A DNA stretch of 64,000 nt from positions 186,001 through 250,000 of the forward strand of contig JAHDBD010000002.1 in assembly GCA_020630575.1 (NCBI GenBank), in the 5' to 3' direction. Shown in pieces: positions 52,901-60,865 of the stretch. The notes below the pieces were generated by a model. The model was given only the letters and a program-made list of their open reading frames with translations, searched no databases and was not told the DNA's origin. The first letter of the stretch is position 1; each line of letters starts with the position of its first letter. The translations under genes and the position numbers were made by a program. The stretch is from Bernardetia sp. Its GTDB lineage: Bacteria; Bacteroidota; Bacteroidia; Cytophagales; Bernardetiaceae.

Positions 52901-53372
52901 TTCAACCTCATCAGATAAATTCTCTGATTTAGAAGATAAATTTCATAGACAATTGAAAGAAACTGAAGATAAATTAGATAGGGAATTTGAAGAAGAATTG
53001 AATAAAAATTTTAATACTCATACCGATAAGATTAGCAAAACAATTTCTGTAGAAAATATAGAACCTGTTCCTACTTTTAAAAACTCTTATACAGAAAAAT
53101 TAGATGTTGCTTCTAAAAAAAGAGAAGATGCTCTAAAAAAAGGATCTAATAAATACATCAAATACTCTAGTATTGGAATGGAGATGATAGGTTCTGTAAT
53201 TTTAGGAGGTTTTGGAGGAAATTGGTTAGATGAAAAATTAGAGTTTAGCTTTCCTTTCTTTACAATTACACTCATTTTACTTGGTTTAACAGCTACGTTT
53301 GCACATCTTATTATGCAACTCAATACTGACAGAAAAGCTGAGGAAGAGGAAGCTAAAAAGTCCAAAAAATAA
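52848..53372 (+). CDS. AtpZ/AtpI-family protein with long charged N-terminus
   Basis: 174 residues. The C-terminal part (about 100-165) is the AtpZ/AtpI domain: KYSSIGMEMIGSVILGGFGG, NWLDEKL, then a second membrane helix FFTITLILLGLTATFAHL. The first 95 residues are very polar and predicted coiled-coil (EDKFHRQLKETEDKLDREFE); normal AtpZ is about 75-100 residues. The family helps assemble the c-ring or supplies Mg/Ca transport for ATP synthase, yet no atpB follows here. It overlaps the bactofilin gene by 53 bases. Its last codons lie inside a hairpin terminator at 53355-53403. Confidence 0.8.
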   Translation: MNDKSNKNQNENFKPQDNSTSSDKFSDLEDKFHRQLKETEDKLDREFEEELNKNFNTHTDKISKTISVENIEPVPTFKNSYTEKLDVASKKREDALKKGSNKYIKYSSIGMEMIGSVILGGFGGNWLDEKLEFSFPFFTITLILLGLTATFAHLIMQLNTDRKAEEEEAKKSKK

Positions 53373-53403
53373 ATCAAGGAATGATTTATTTTTTGGACTT
53401 TTT
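53355..53403. terminator. Long perfect hairpin terminator overlapping the AtpZ-like stop codon
   Basis: A perfect 22-bp stem (53355-53376 with 53382-53403) and a 5-base loop. The left arm includes the last five codons and the stop of the plus-strand gene. It also faces the converging stop at 53422. Confidence 0.85.
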
Positions 53404-53421
53404 CACTTGCTTATTTTTATA

Positions 53422-53982
53422 TTATATATTTCCAAAAACAAGTTCTTCTATCTGATTAAATGGCAAGTGGTCTGGAATATCTTTTCCATAATGTGCTTTT
53501 ATAATATTCAGATTTTCATCTACTAAAAAGTCAGCTGGAATAGAATGAATTTGAGTTTCACCAGAATCTATTTCATAACCTTTTTCAACTAATTTGGAAT
53601 AAATAGCCATTTGTTCTTTTGAATTAATGGTGGCATTAAATTTTTCAGCAGACACTTCTGTACCATATTTTCGATACATTGTTCTTCCAAAGTCTGCAAT
53701 AATCGGAATAGGAGAAACTCCTTGATGAAAAGAGCTACGCAAGATTATATCTTTTTTTGCTTCCAAAAAGAAAATCATTTCCAAATTATCTTTCCATTGG
53801 TCATTTTTAGCTGTCAATTGATGAATTCGAAAATTACAAAAAGGGCAAGCTACATTTCTAAAAAAAGAAATCAATATTTTTTTGCCTTTATTTTTATAAG
53901 CTGACAAATCAATTTCTCTATCATAAATATCAGTCAAGCAGAATAAAGGAGCTGGCTGACCTGTTTCTAAACGGTTAGACAT
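53422..53982 (-). CDS. Peroxiredoxin-like (AhpC/TSA) protein, copy A
   Basis: 186 residues, cytoplasmic. A thioredoxin fold with LETGQPAPLFCLTDIYDREI start, the active strand ILISFFRNVACPFCNFR carrying a CxxC pair, and the closing cis-Pro region IPADFLVDENLNIIKAHYG. Peroxiredoxins normally have a TxxC motif; the CPFC form is that of the AhpC/TSA-like redoxin branch frequent in this phylum. It should reduce peroxides or disulfides. The next gene upstream is a close paralog, so the pair arose by tandem duplication. Confidence 0.82.
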   Translation of the reverse strand: MSNRLETGQPAPLFCLTDIYDREIDLSAYKNKGKKILISFFRNVACPFCNFRIHQLTAKNDQWKDNLEMIFFLEAKKDIILRSSFHQGVSPIPIIADFGRTMYRKYGTEVSAEKFNATINSKEQMAIYSKLVEKGYEIDSGETQIHSIPADFLVDENLNIIKAHYGKDIPDHLPFNQIEELVFGNI

Positions 53983-54083
53983 AAGTTTTTTAAAAGTAAA
54001 AGGAATTAAAATCTAAAGTAAATACTAAGTGAGTAAGGCAATTGTTTATTCGTAAAAATAAAGCCAAAAATGAATTTAATTTT

Positions 54084-54626
54084 CTATAAAACAGCTTCTA
54101 TTCTTTCAAAAGGCAAATGGTCAGCTGCACTAGCACCATAATAGACTTCTATGATATTCAGATTTTCATCTAATAAAAAATCAGCTGGAATAGTTGTCGT
54201 CACGTCCTCACCAGAATCTACAGCCAGCCCCATTTCTTTGGCTGTCTTAAATGTGGTTCTATGTTTTGCAGAAAGCAAAGTTCCATAAAATTTGAAAGTA
54301 GATTTTTCTATTCCATATTCTTGATAGAGAACCTTTTTTTCATCACTAATAATTGGAATAGGAGAAACATCTTGATGAAATGTGCTACGCAAAACAACTT
54401 CTTTTTTAGATTCTAAGAAAAAAATCATTTCTAGCTTGTCTTTCCATTTTTCATTTTTTCTTGTCAATTGATGAATTCTAAAATTACAAAATGGACAAGC
54501 TACATTTCTGAAAAAAGAAATCAAGATTTTTTTATTTTTGTCCTTATAGGAAGATAAATCTATTTTTCTGCCATAAATATCTTCTAAAGAAAACAAAGGT
54601 GCAGTTTGACCAGCTTTTAAACGCAT
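54084..54626 (-). CDS. Peroxiredoxin-like (AhpC/TSA) protein, copy B
   Basis: 180 residues from the ATG at 54626 (MRLKAGQTAPLFSLEDIYG). The frame is open 11 codons further up, but alignment with the paralog supports this start. It shares long identical stretches with copy A, including ILISFFRNVACPFCNFRIHQ, and the same IPADFLLDENLNII ending. It differs in the segment around KHRTTFKTAKEMG. 101 bases separate the two genes. Confidence 0.82.
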   Translation of the reverse strand: MRLKAGQTAPLFSLEDIYGRKIDLSSYKDKNKKILISFFRNVACPFCNFRIHQLTRKNEKWKDKLEMIFFLESKKEVVLRSTFHQDVSPIPIISDEKKVLYQEYGIEKSTFKFYGTLLSAKHRTTFKTAKEMGLAVDSGEDVTTTIPADFLLDENLNIIEVYYGASAADHLPFERIEAVL

Positions 54627-54904
54627 AATAAATATTTTTGGAGAGTCATACCTAAACAATTCAGCAAAATAACGTATTTAGACCAGTTTTGGTTACTTGG
54701 TTAACTGATATGTATTAATTATTCTTTTATTCTTAACAAATTATAGGTTTCGAAGTTTTTACACTTTACTCTTTTGTCAAAATAGCTTATTATTGCACTC
54801 TTTTTTTTATATATTGCGTTTTAAATCCTTTCCCTAAAGAAGAAATGGATTTATAAAAGTTATTTTGTTTTTTTTATTACTTCATTTAATCTAAAATACT
54901 CTTT

Positions 54905-55276
54905 ATGAATACTCTAAAAATCCACGTTTTGGCAGACGAAGAAAGTAGCAAAGAAGCTAAAAATCTAAAAAATTGGTTAGAAAATGATGAAGATTTGGAT
55001 TATCAAAAAATAAATCAAGAACGTGCAGAACTGAAAGAAGACGAAGCAGGAGGAGCTATGGAAGCTACTTTAGCTGTTGTTTTGGGTGCACCAGCCGTGG
55101 TTCAACTTGTAAAAGCTCTACAAACTTGGTTTACACAAAAAGGACAAACCAAAAGAGGAGAAGAAATAACAGTTGAGTTTGAAAAAGCTGATGGAACAAA
55201 ATTTAAAGTAAATGCAAAACAGCTTAATGACCAATCAGCAGACCTTATTAGAGAACTAGCTTCTCTTTCAAAATAA
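54905..55276 (+). CDS. EACC1-like protein (effector-associated constant component)
   Basis: 123 residues. An N-terminal strand-helix unit (LKIHVLADEESSKEAKNLKN) is followed by an acidic linker, then a hydrophobic helix EATLAVVLGAPAVVQLVKAL with TWFTQKG, and a C-terminal hairpin ITVEFEKADGTKFKVNAKQL. This order matches the EACC1 family, found beside caspase, TIR, trypsin-like and other effectors in prokaryotic conflict systems and thought to link sensing to the effector. Right downstream lies a caspase-like protease gene, the classic partner. The assignment rests on the pattern and on this neighbour. Confidence 0.75.
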   Translation: MNTLKIHVLADEESSKEAKNLKNWLENDEDLDYQKINQERAELKEDEAGGAMEATLAVVLGAPAVVQLVKALQTWFTQKGQTKRGEEITVEFEKADGTKFKVNAKQLNDQSADLIRELASLSK

Positions 55277-55388
55277 TTTTTTTATTTAAACACAGGGTTC
55301 ACAGAGGAACGCAGAGAATACTTTTTTTAAATTCACTATAATTGTATTTTAATTCTGACTTCTAAATTCTAAATTCTTACTTTATTTC
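55277..55388. repeat. Intergenic CACAGAGG-type short repeat
   Basis: The 112-base gap between the EACC1-like and caspase-like genes contains CACAGGGTTCACAGAGGAAC followed by GCAGAGAA, of the type of widely scattered short repeats (CACAGAGGAACACAGAG). No terminator hairpin with a T-run is seen, so co-transcription is possible. Confidence 0.4.
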
Positions 55389-57209
55389 ATGAGGTTAATA
55401 GACGCAGCAAAGACACAAGCCGTTTTGATAGGCATTAGCAGTTATACTGCTGATGAGTCGCTGCATGACCTTGCTGCTGCCAAAACCAATGTCGACAAAC
55501 TTGAAAAAGTGCTTGCTTCACCTACTGTTGGAATAAACAAGGAGAACATCACCACACTTCATAATGCAGCTCAACCTCAAGAAATTTTGCGAGTAATCAA
55601 AACAGCAGCTCAAAATGCTCAAAAAAGTTTGGTTATTTATTATTCTGGACACGGAATATTGGATGAGGATTTTAATCTTTATTTAAGTACGACTGAAACC
55701 AAAGTAGAAGATATTTTTTTTACAGGTGTTTCGATTGATGCCATTAATAGAGTTATTCAGAAAGAAAGATTATTGGTTGTTTTGGTGTTGGATGCATGTT
55801 TTAGTGAGAAAGCATTTGAGCAGTTTCGCAAAACTAATTTTTATGTTTTGGCTTCTTCTAAGAAAAATACTCCTTCAAAGTATCCTCCAGCAGAAGAATA
55901 TTCAGCTTTTACAAGTGAGTTTATAAATATCTTAGAAAATGGAATTAATATTCGCAAAACAGAACTTGCCTTGCGTGATATTTATCTTCAATTAGAAAAA
56001 AATCTGACTTCAAAGGGATTTCCTCAACCTCGCCAAGTAAATACAAATTTGGTTCAGGAACTTATTTTCGCCAAAAATAATTCGAATACAGTTGTTCCTT
56101 CTACACAGCTTAATAGAAATATAATTTTACCTGTTTTTTATGCTGTTGCTAAATATAGAAACCTACAAATCGGAACAGTTGTAGAAGAAGGAGATTTAGA
56201 AATCGAAAATCCATTTGCTGATGATGAGTTGAGTTCTTATTTTGAAGATGATGAAGGCGATACAAATTATACAGAAAACCTTCAACTAACTCAACGAGCC
56301 AATCAGATTGTACGTTATTTCCCTTTATTCATAGCCGAAGAACTCAAACGACTTTTTGCGCCTTCGCCTTCCGAACAAGAGCGAAATTTAGGTAGAATAA
56401 ATCAAATTTTGCGTACTTATTTTGCTACTATGCGTTATATGGCGTATCTCCTTTTGGCAGAGCTTTGGGACGAAAAAGTAAAACATTCTATTTCACTTTC
56501 CACTACTTTCAGCTCTCTTTTTAAGGAAATAGATAATCCTACACCTTCATTATATTTACCTTTAATAGAGGAAATTTTGGATTTATTTTTAAAAAATAAC
56601 AAATCACCTTATATTTCAGAACTTCAAGAATGGAAAAAAGAATTTGAGCAAACAAAATTTCAAGATGCTTATCATTCTTTAGAGAGTTTGTATCAAAATT
56701 GGCGTACACAAGCAGCTACATGGAATAACGAAATGATTGAAAATCAATGTTTAGATGCTGAAAATCATTTAACTATTATTTTAGAACAATTATCTTTCCT
56801 GACTAACTACGAACTCATTTCTATCAGAAGTATTCGTGTTATTAAACTCAAAAATAGTAAAGCTAACTTTGTGCATTCCTTGAATCATCTTTTTGCTGAC
56901 ACCAACCAATCTGGACAAATCAAAAAAGAACCTTTGACTTATTATACGGATAGTCATTCGGTCTGTATTACCAAACAAACCAATCTACAAGAAGAAATAC
57001 TAAATCTTTCACCCTTATTTTTTGATAAAAATACATATACGAATAATATTCCTAGTATTTATTTTTATGAACGAAAAGATAATATTACTGGAGGTTATTT
57101 GTATCGTCCAACTTTTTCAAGAGATGTAGCTGCCGAACCTTTGGCATCTACAAGTGGAGATATTCGTCTTTTAGAGCTTTTTGAAGCCTTTAAGAAAAGT
57201 CTTTCTTGA
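55389..57209 (+). CDS. Caspase-family (peptidase C14) effector protease
   Basis: 606 residues, no signal peptide. The caspase domain spans about 1-235: AVLIGISSYTADESLHDLAA, the catalytic His88 in YYSGHG and Cys137 in LVLDACFS, and the segment VLASSKKNTPSKY near the substrate pocket. After a Ser/Asn linker, residues 240-500 form a mostly helical region of unknown fold, with an acidic stretch (ADDELSSYFEDDEGD). A C-terminal beta-rich domain (about 520-606) contains ILNLSPLFFDKN and IYFYERKDN. Together with the EACC1-like gene upstream it forms a putative defence or cell-suicide module in which the protease is the killing or processing effector. Its target is unknown. A hairpin follows at 57253-57280. 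Confidence 0.88.
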   Translation: MRLIDAAKTQAVLIGISSYTADESLHDLAAAKTNVDKLEKVLASPTVGINKENITTLHNAAQPQEILRVIKTAAQNAQKSLVIYYSGHGILDEDFNLYLSTTETKVEDIFFTGVSIDAINRVIQKERLLVVLVLDACFSEKAFEQFRKTNFYVLASSKKNTPSKYPPAEEYSAFTSEFINILENGINIRKTELALRDIYLQLEKNLTSKGFPQPRQVNTNLVQELIFAKNNSNTVVPSTQLNRNIILPVFYAVAKYRNLQIGTVVEEGDLEIENPFADDELSSYFEDDEGDTNYTENLQLTQRANQIVRYFPLFIAEELKRLFAPSPSEQERNLGRINQILRTYFATMRYMAYLLLAELWDEKVKHSISLSTTFSSLFKEIDNPTPSLYLPLIEEILDLFLKNNKSPYISELQEWKKEFEQTKFQDAYHSLESLYQNWRTQAATWNNEMIENQCLDAENHLTIILEQLSFLTNYELISIRSIRVIKLKNSKANFVHSLNHLFADTNQSGQIKKEPLTYYTDSHSVCITKQTNLQEEILNLSPLFFDKNTYTNNIPSIYFYERKDNITGGYLYRPTFSRDVAAEPLASTSGDIRLLELFEAFKKSLS

Positions 57210-57223
57210 TTTTTTTGCTCTGT

Positions 57224-57252
57224 GTCGTCGGTGAGATACTGACAACGGCAAG
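57224..57252. repeat. Palindromic repeat unit (GTCGTCGGTGAG..GACAACGGCAAG)
   Basis: GTCGTCGGTGAGATACTGAC followed by AACGGCAAG. It shares the AACGGCAAG tail and inverted-arm layout with the repeats at 37145-37174 and 48310-48366. Confidence 0.5.
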
Positions 57253-57280
57253 CTGTTTCAAGCGTCGACGCTTGAGACAG
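57253..57280. terminator. Bidirectional hairpin between convergent genes
   Basis: CTGTTTCAAGCGTC pairs with GACGCTTGAGACAG with one T-G pair and no unpaired loop beyond the turn. It lies between stops at 57209 and 57291. Confidence 0.7.
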
Positions 57281-57290
57281 ATATTATAAT

Positions 57291-58277
57291 TTAATATTCG
57301 TTTTTATAAATTTTACCTTCAGCTTGATATTTTGCCATCAATTCTTCTTGTTTTTTGGTGTTTTTATTTTTGATAGCTTCATAATAAGGTTTTATGATAG
57401 CAGCTGTTTCTGTATCTGAATAACTACTTGTAACAGTTTGATAAGCTTCTTGAAAATCTTGAGTTATTTCTTTGGTTTGGTAATCAAAGAGTGGTGTGTT
57501 ATCCATTCCTTCTAAAAGATAGGTTAGATATATTTTTTTAGAACCTTTCAATTCGTCCATTAATTCAGAGTAAAAATCAGGATTTTCTTTTATAAAATTC
57601 TCTGCCCAAATTATACGTTCTGCCAAACGAGTAGGAGAAATAATCAGCCCTCCATCGCTTGCAAACATTTCTTTTGCTTCTTTATTTTTCTGAATAAGAT
57701 ATTTTTGTAATGGTTCAGAAATTTTGTCATAAAAATATTGTTTTAGAAAATCTCTATTTTGAAGGATAAAAGTTGAGCCTTCTACCATTCCGATTCCGAA
57801 ACCATGACTAGCAAGTTCTTTATGATAAGCCATTATTTCAGGTGAAGCATCTTTTCCATCATTGTAGCCATTATATATTCCTGCAATTTGGTCATATTTA
57901 TCATATTGCCCACTTTGTTCTCCATTTTTGTAATGTTGCTCATCCAAATTATAGGCAAGAGAAGTATATAATTTATCAAAAATCAGAAAACCTTCATCAG
58001 CTTGTTTAGGTGTAGCAGAGGCATATAATTCTTGAAATTTTTCAGCAGCCTGTTTGGAAGAACTGATTTTTGTAGTGTCTAAAGCAGATACAAAAGTCTG
58101 ATATTCTTCTGATGGATTAACTATTTCAACTACTGTTTCAGTTTCTACAGTTACAGAGTCCGTTTCGTTACCTTCAGTAGTTTCTTTTTGGTCAGTTCCT
58201 CCACACGAAAATAATAAACCACTTGAAAAAGTAAGTAGCAATAGAAAAAATACAGAATATAAATTGGTAGTTTTCAT
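57291..58277 (-). CDS. Hypothetical lipoprotein, 328 residues
   Basis: A signal peptide ends at the lipobox LFSC (Cys at about 25), then an acidic Thr/Glu/Val linker (about 30-52). The folded part (55-328) is largely helical (KQAAEKFQELYASAT, GFGIGMVEGSTFILQNRDFL, ISPTRLAERIIWAENFIKEN). No known domain is recognised. It should be anchored in the envelope. It is monocistronic as far as can be seen. Confidence 0.7.
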   Translation of the reverse strand: MKTTNLYSVFFLLLLTFSSGLLFSCGGTDQKETTEGNETDSVTVETETVVEIVNPSEEYQTFVSALDTTKISSSKQAAEKFQELYASATPKQADEGFLIFDKLYTSLAYNLDEQHYKNGEQSGQYDKYDQIAGIYNGYNDGKDASPEIMAYHKELASHGFGIGMVEGSTFILQNRDFLKQYFYDKISEPLQKYLIQKNKEAKEMFASDGGLIISPTRLAERIIWAENFIKENPDFYSELMDELKGSKKIYLTYLLEGMDNTPLFDYQTKEITQDFQEAYQTVTSSYSDTETAAIIKPYYEAIKNKNTKKQEELMAKYQAEGKIYKNEY

Positions 58278-58297
58278 AAATAAAGTAGTTAGAGGAA

Positions 58298-58345
58298 ATT
58301 ATGAATTAAAAATTACGAATTTAAACTATTTATTATCAGTTAGTT
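58298..58345. repeat. Intergenic TTACGAATT / TTATCAGTTAG repeat
   Basis: ATTATGAATTAAAAATTACG followed by AATTT and TTATTATCAGTTAGTTC; the same unit types as at 11420-11470. Confidence 0.4.
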
Positions 58346-58447
58346 CGTTGAAAATAGTAACTTATTTCATTATTATTCCTAGTTGAGAAAATCGGTATTC
58401 CTAAAGATAAAAAATAAAATTGTGAGTAAGCTGTTTGAGAGATTGTT

Positions 58448-59119
58448 TTATCTTTCAAAGGATTCTAGAGTATAATCGAAGCGATAAATTGCAGGATAAC
58501 AAATATAATAAATCCTTCCTTCAAAATTCATCTGCTTTGGAGTAAATCTATCAATGATTATTCTCCAGTTCGCAGTTGGGTCTTGCTTAAATAATTCTCT
58601 TATTCCAAACCACTCTTGTTGAGTAAGCTGTTGTTTTTTTTCTGTAAATAAATCATTCATAACTACTTCATTGTTTTTTACTAAAATTGATGTAAATTCA
58701 ATAGAATAACGAGCATCTAACGGACAATTTTTAAGAAAATTCTTATCTGGAATTACATCTACTCGTAACCTTCTAGGAAATTTATCTTTAGTAAGAATAC
58801 ACTTTATTTCAGGTGCAGGAACTAGTTTTACATTATATTTTCTACTAAAAAGCTCTTTTCCATTATACAAAACTCGTAGAGTAGAATTAGCAGAAACAGG
58901 AATTAGAATAACTTTAGAAACTGAAAGAATTTGATAAATATTTCCTCCCTTTACTTCAAAAGTAATCTTTGTAGTATCTATATCTTTTGGATAATTAATA
59001 ATCACTTCATTTGCACATTTCAAATACAAACTTCTCTTTGTAGAATCTATTTGAGCAGTCACAAAATGAGAACAAGTAAAATAAGAAAGGAAGAAAATGA
59101 TGAAAATTTTGATATTCAT
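58448..59119 (-). CDS. Exported GldM-C-terminal-like protein
   Basis: 223 residues. A signal peptide ends at FVTAQ (about 23). The mature protein reads like the C-terminal domains of GldM: LYLKCANEVIINYPKDIDT, KYNVKLVPAPEIKC, then a second domain with YSIEFTSILVKNNEVV and a final IYYICYPAIYRFDYTLES. GldM is the periplasmic shaft of the type IX secretion and gliding motor, about 520 residues, with an N-terminal membrane helix and coiled coil that are missing here. It is therefore an accessory or orphan domain protein. Assignment is by pattern. Confidence 0.45.
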   Translation of the reverse strand: MNIKIFIIFFLSYFTCSHFVTAQIDSTKRSLYLKCANEVIINYPKDIDTTKITFEVKGGNIYQILSVSKVILIPVSANSTLRVLYNGKELFSRKYNVKLVPAPEIKCILTKDKFPRRLRVDVIPDKNFLKNCPLDARYSIEFTSILVKNNEVVMNDLFTEKKQQLTQQEWFGIRELFKQDPTANWRIIIDRFTPKQMNFEGRIYYICYPAIYRFDYTLESFER

Positions 59120-59149
59120 TCCAAAGATTGTTTAAATGAGAAGATACAA

Positions 59150-59806
59150 TTACCTATTCACTCTCCAAAAATAATTTAATTTCTTGAAAAAGCTATCCCA
59201 GTTCTTACCTTTGTCTTCTATAAAAAAAGTATGAATAGCATTACTTTTCATATAAATCTCTAACTGATAACGTCCTTTGACTCCATAATAAAAAAGGAGT
59301 AAACCAACAGCTCCTAATCCCATTCCAATCCAAAGATTCAAAGGACCTTTCAGACTTGCAACAATAGAAAAAGCACCTCCAATTCCACCCAAAAGTAAAG
59401 GAAACATCAAACGTTTGTAACGAAGTTCTATTTTTTCAACTTGAGAAAGAATAAAACGTTTTTGTTTTCCTTCTCGCTTATAAATTAGCGTTTTGTCTGT
59501 GAGTGTCCAACGAGAAATTAAATTGGTCTGAATTGTTGCCTGTTCTTGTTCTGGAAAAGCAATCCAAAAAGGACTAAAACTAGCCGTTTGTTCAAATTGG
59601 GGAATAGAAACCGTTTTTGGAGAAATCAGCTCAGAATTTAAGCTAGGAAGAGACACAGAATAAGAAGGTTCTGAAAAATATTTTTTCCTTTTATTGTTTC
59701 GAACTAAAAAATCCTTCGAAATAGAAGAAGAATTTGCTAAAACTTCTTTATTTTCTAAAGGATTTTCCTTAGGCTGTAAAAATTTAAAAAATGATAAAAT
59801 ACTCAA
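59150..59806 (-). CDS. Membrane protein with PH-like domain
   Basis: 218 residues. The first 95 residues are polar and Ser-rich. From about 95 (RWTLTDKTLIYKREGKQKRF) there is a beta-rich PH-like pattern split by two adjacent membrane helices (FPLLLGGIGGAFSIVASL and LWIGMGLGAVGLLLFYYG), then YQLEIYMKSNAIHTFFIED. The layout resembles bacterial PH/YcxB-type membrane proteins. Function unknown. It ends 30 bases after... upstream of the GldM-like gene start, on the same strand, so the two are likely co-transcribed. Confidence 0.6.
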   Translation of the reverse strand: MSILSFFKFLQPKENPLENKEVLANSSSISKDFLVRNNKRKKYFSEPSYSVSLPSLNSELISPKTVSIPQFEQTASFSPFWIAFPEQEQATIQTNLISRWTLTDKTLIYKREGKQKRFILSQVEKIELRYKRLMFPLLLGGIGGAFSIVASLKGPLNLWIGMGLGAVGLLLFYYGVKGRYQLEIYMKSNAIHTFFIEDKGKNWDSFFKKLNYFWRVNR

Positions 59807-59835
59807 AGTAATTGTGAATGGTAAATTGTAAGGCT

Positions 59836-59870
59836 GTTAGTGTCGCTTCGTTAAAACACCAACAACTGCA
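59836..59870. repeat. Palindromic repeat unit, diverged (GTTAGTG..CACCAACAACTGC)
   Basis: GTTAGTGTCGCTTCGTTAAA then ACACCAACAACTGCA. It has the inverted GTTGGTG arms (one base changed) and the following AACnGC seen at 37145-37174 and 48310-48366. The AATGGTAAATTGTAA unit lies next to it at 59816-59830. Confidence 0.5.
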
Positions 59871-59939
59871 TTAAATTAAAATGATTTTTTGTGTAATTGT
59901 ATTTCCCAATTCCCAATCCCTGTTCCCTAATCTCCAAAA

Positions 59940-60713
59940 TTACTCAAATCTCATGTGTTTCATTGATTCACCTGATTTTGCAATACGTTGTAATGTTTCA
60001 ATTCCAACTTGCAAATGACGTTCTGCAAATAATGATGTAACTGAGGAATCACTTTTTGAAGTCTTTACTCCTTCTGGAATCATTGGATTATCTGATACCA
60101 TAAGTAGCGCACCACGAGGAATTTCATTGACAAAACCAACTGTAAAAATGGTAGCTGTTTCCATATCAATTGCCATTACACGCATATCTTCCAAGTATTT
60201 TTTAAAACCTGTATCGTGTTCCCAAACTCTACGGTTTGTTGTATAAACTGTTCCTGTATAGTAATCTAATTGATGATTTCGGATAACAATAGAAGCCGAT
60301 TTGTGAATACGGAAAGAAGGCAAAGCAGGAACTTCATTTGGTAAATAATCGTTACTTGTTCCTTCACCACGAATAGCAGCAATAGGCAAGACGAAACTTC
60401 CTAGTTCATTTTTTTTCTTTAAGCCTCCACATTTTCCCAAAAACAACAAGGCTTTTATCTCAATAGCAGAAAGTAAATCCATAACTGTTGCAGCCATAGC
60501 ACTTCCCATTCCAAAATTAATAATCGTAATATTATCAGCCGTTGCTGTTTGCATAGGCTTATCTCTTCCATTTACTTCTACGCCAAAACGCTCAGCAAAT
60601 TTTTCTACATAACCAATAAAATTGGTAAGTAAAATAAATTCACCAAAATCCTCTAACTTGCGTCCTGTATAACGTGGCAACCAATCTTTGACAATATTTT
60701 CTTTCTTAGACAT
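59940..60713 (-). CDS. amn: AMP nucleosidase
   Basis: 257 residues from the ATG at 60713 (MSKKENIVKDWLPRYTGRKL). A TTG further up at 60764 is possible but would add residues not expected in the family. Signatures: FGEFILLTNFIGYVEKFAE, INFGMGSAMAATVMDLLSAI, LGKCGGL, and the ribose-binding MAIDMETATIFTVGF and MVSDNPM. The enzyme hydrolyses AMP to adenine and ribose 5-phosphate. This is the short Bacteroidota form lacking the N-terminal regulatory domain of the E. coli enzyme. It is divergent from the HsdR_N-like gene. Confidence 0.93.
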   Translation of the reverse strand: MSKKENIVKDWLPRYTGRKLEDFGEFILLTNFIGYVEKFAERFGVEVNGRDKPMQTATADNITIINFGMGSAMAATVMDLLSAIEIKALLFLGKCGGLKKKNELGSFVLPIAAIRGEGTSNDYLPNEVPALPSFRIHKSASIVIRNHQLDYYTGTVYTTNRRVWEHDTGFKKYLEDMRVMAIDMETATIFTVGFVNEIPRGALLMVSDNPMIPEGVKTSKSDSSVTSLFAERHLQVGIETLQRIAKSGESMKHMRFE

Positions 60714-60865
60714 GTCGTGTTGCGAGTGATCTTCTTCATACGAAGTCGTATAATTTTTTCCCAATGTAGTTGTGTGTTTAAGTTATTAATTATTTAATTC
60801 TTATTGCTTTATAGCTATTCTAAAGAATTTAATTTTCAAAATTACATATAAATCCTTATAAAATA

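Noticed and set aside
60714-60764. TTG start for AMP nucleosidase
   Set aside because: The family N-terminus (KKENIVKDWLPRYTG) is reached from the ATG at 60713.
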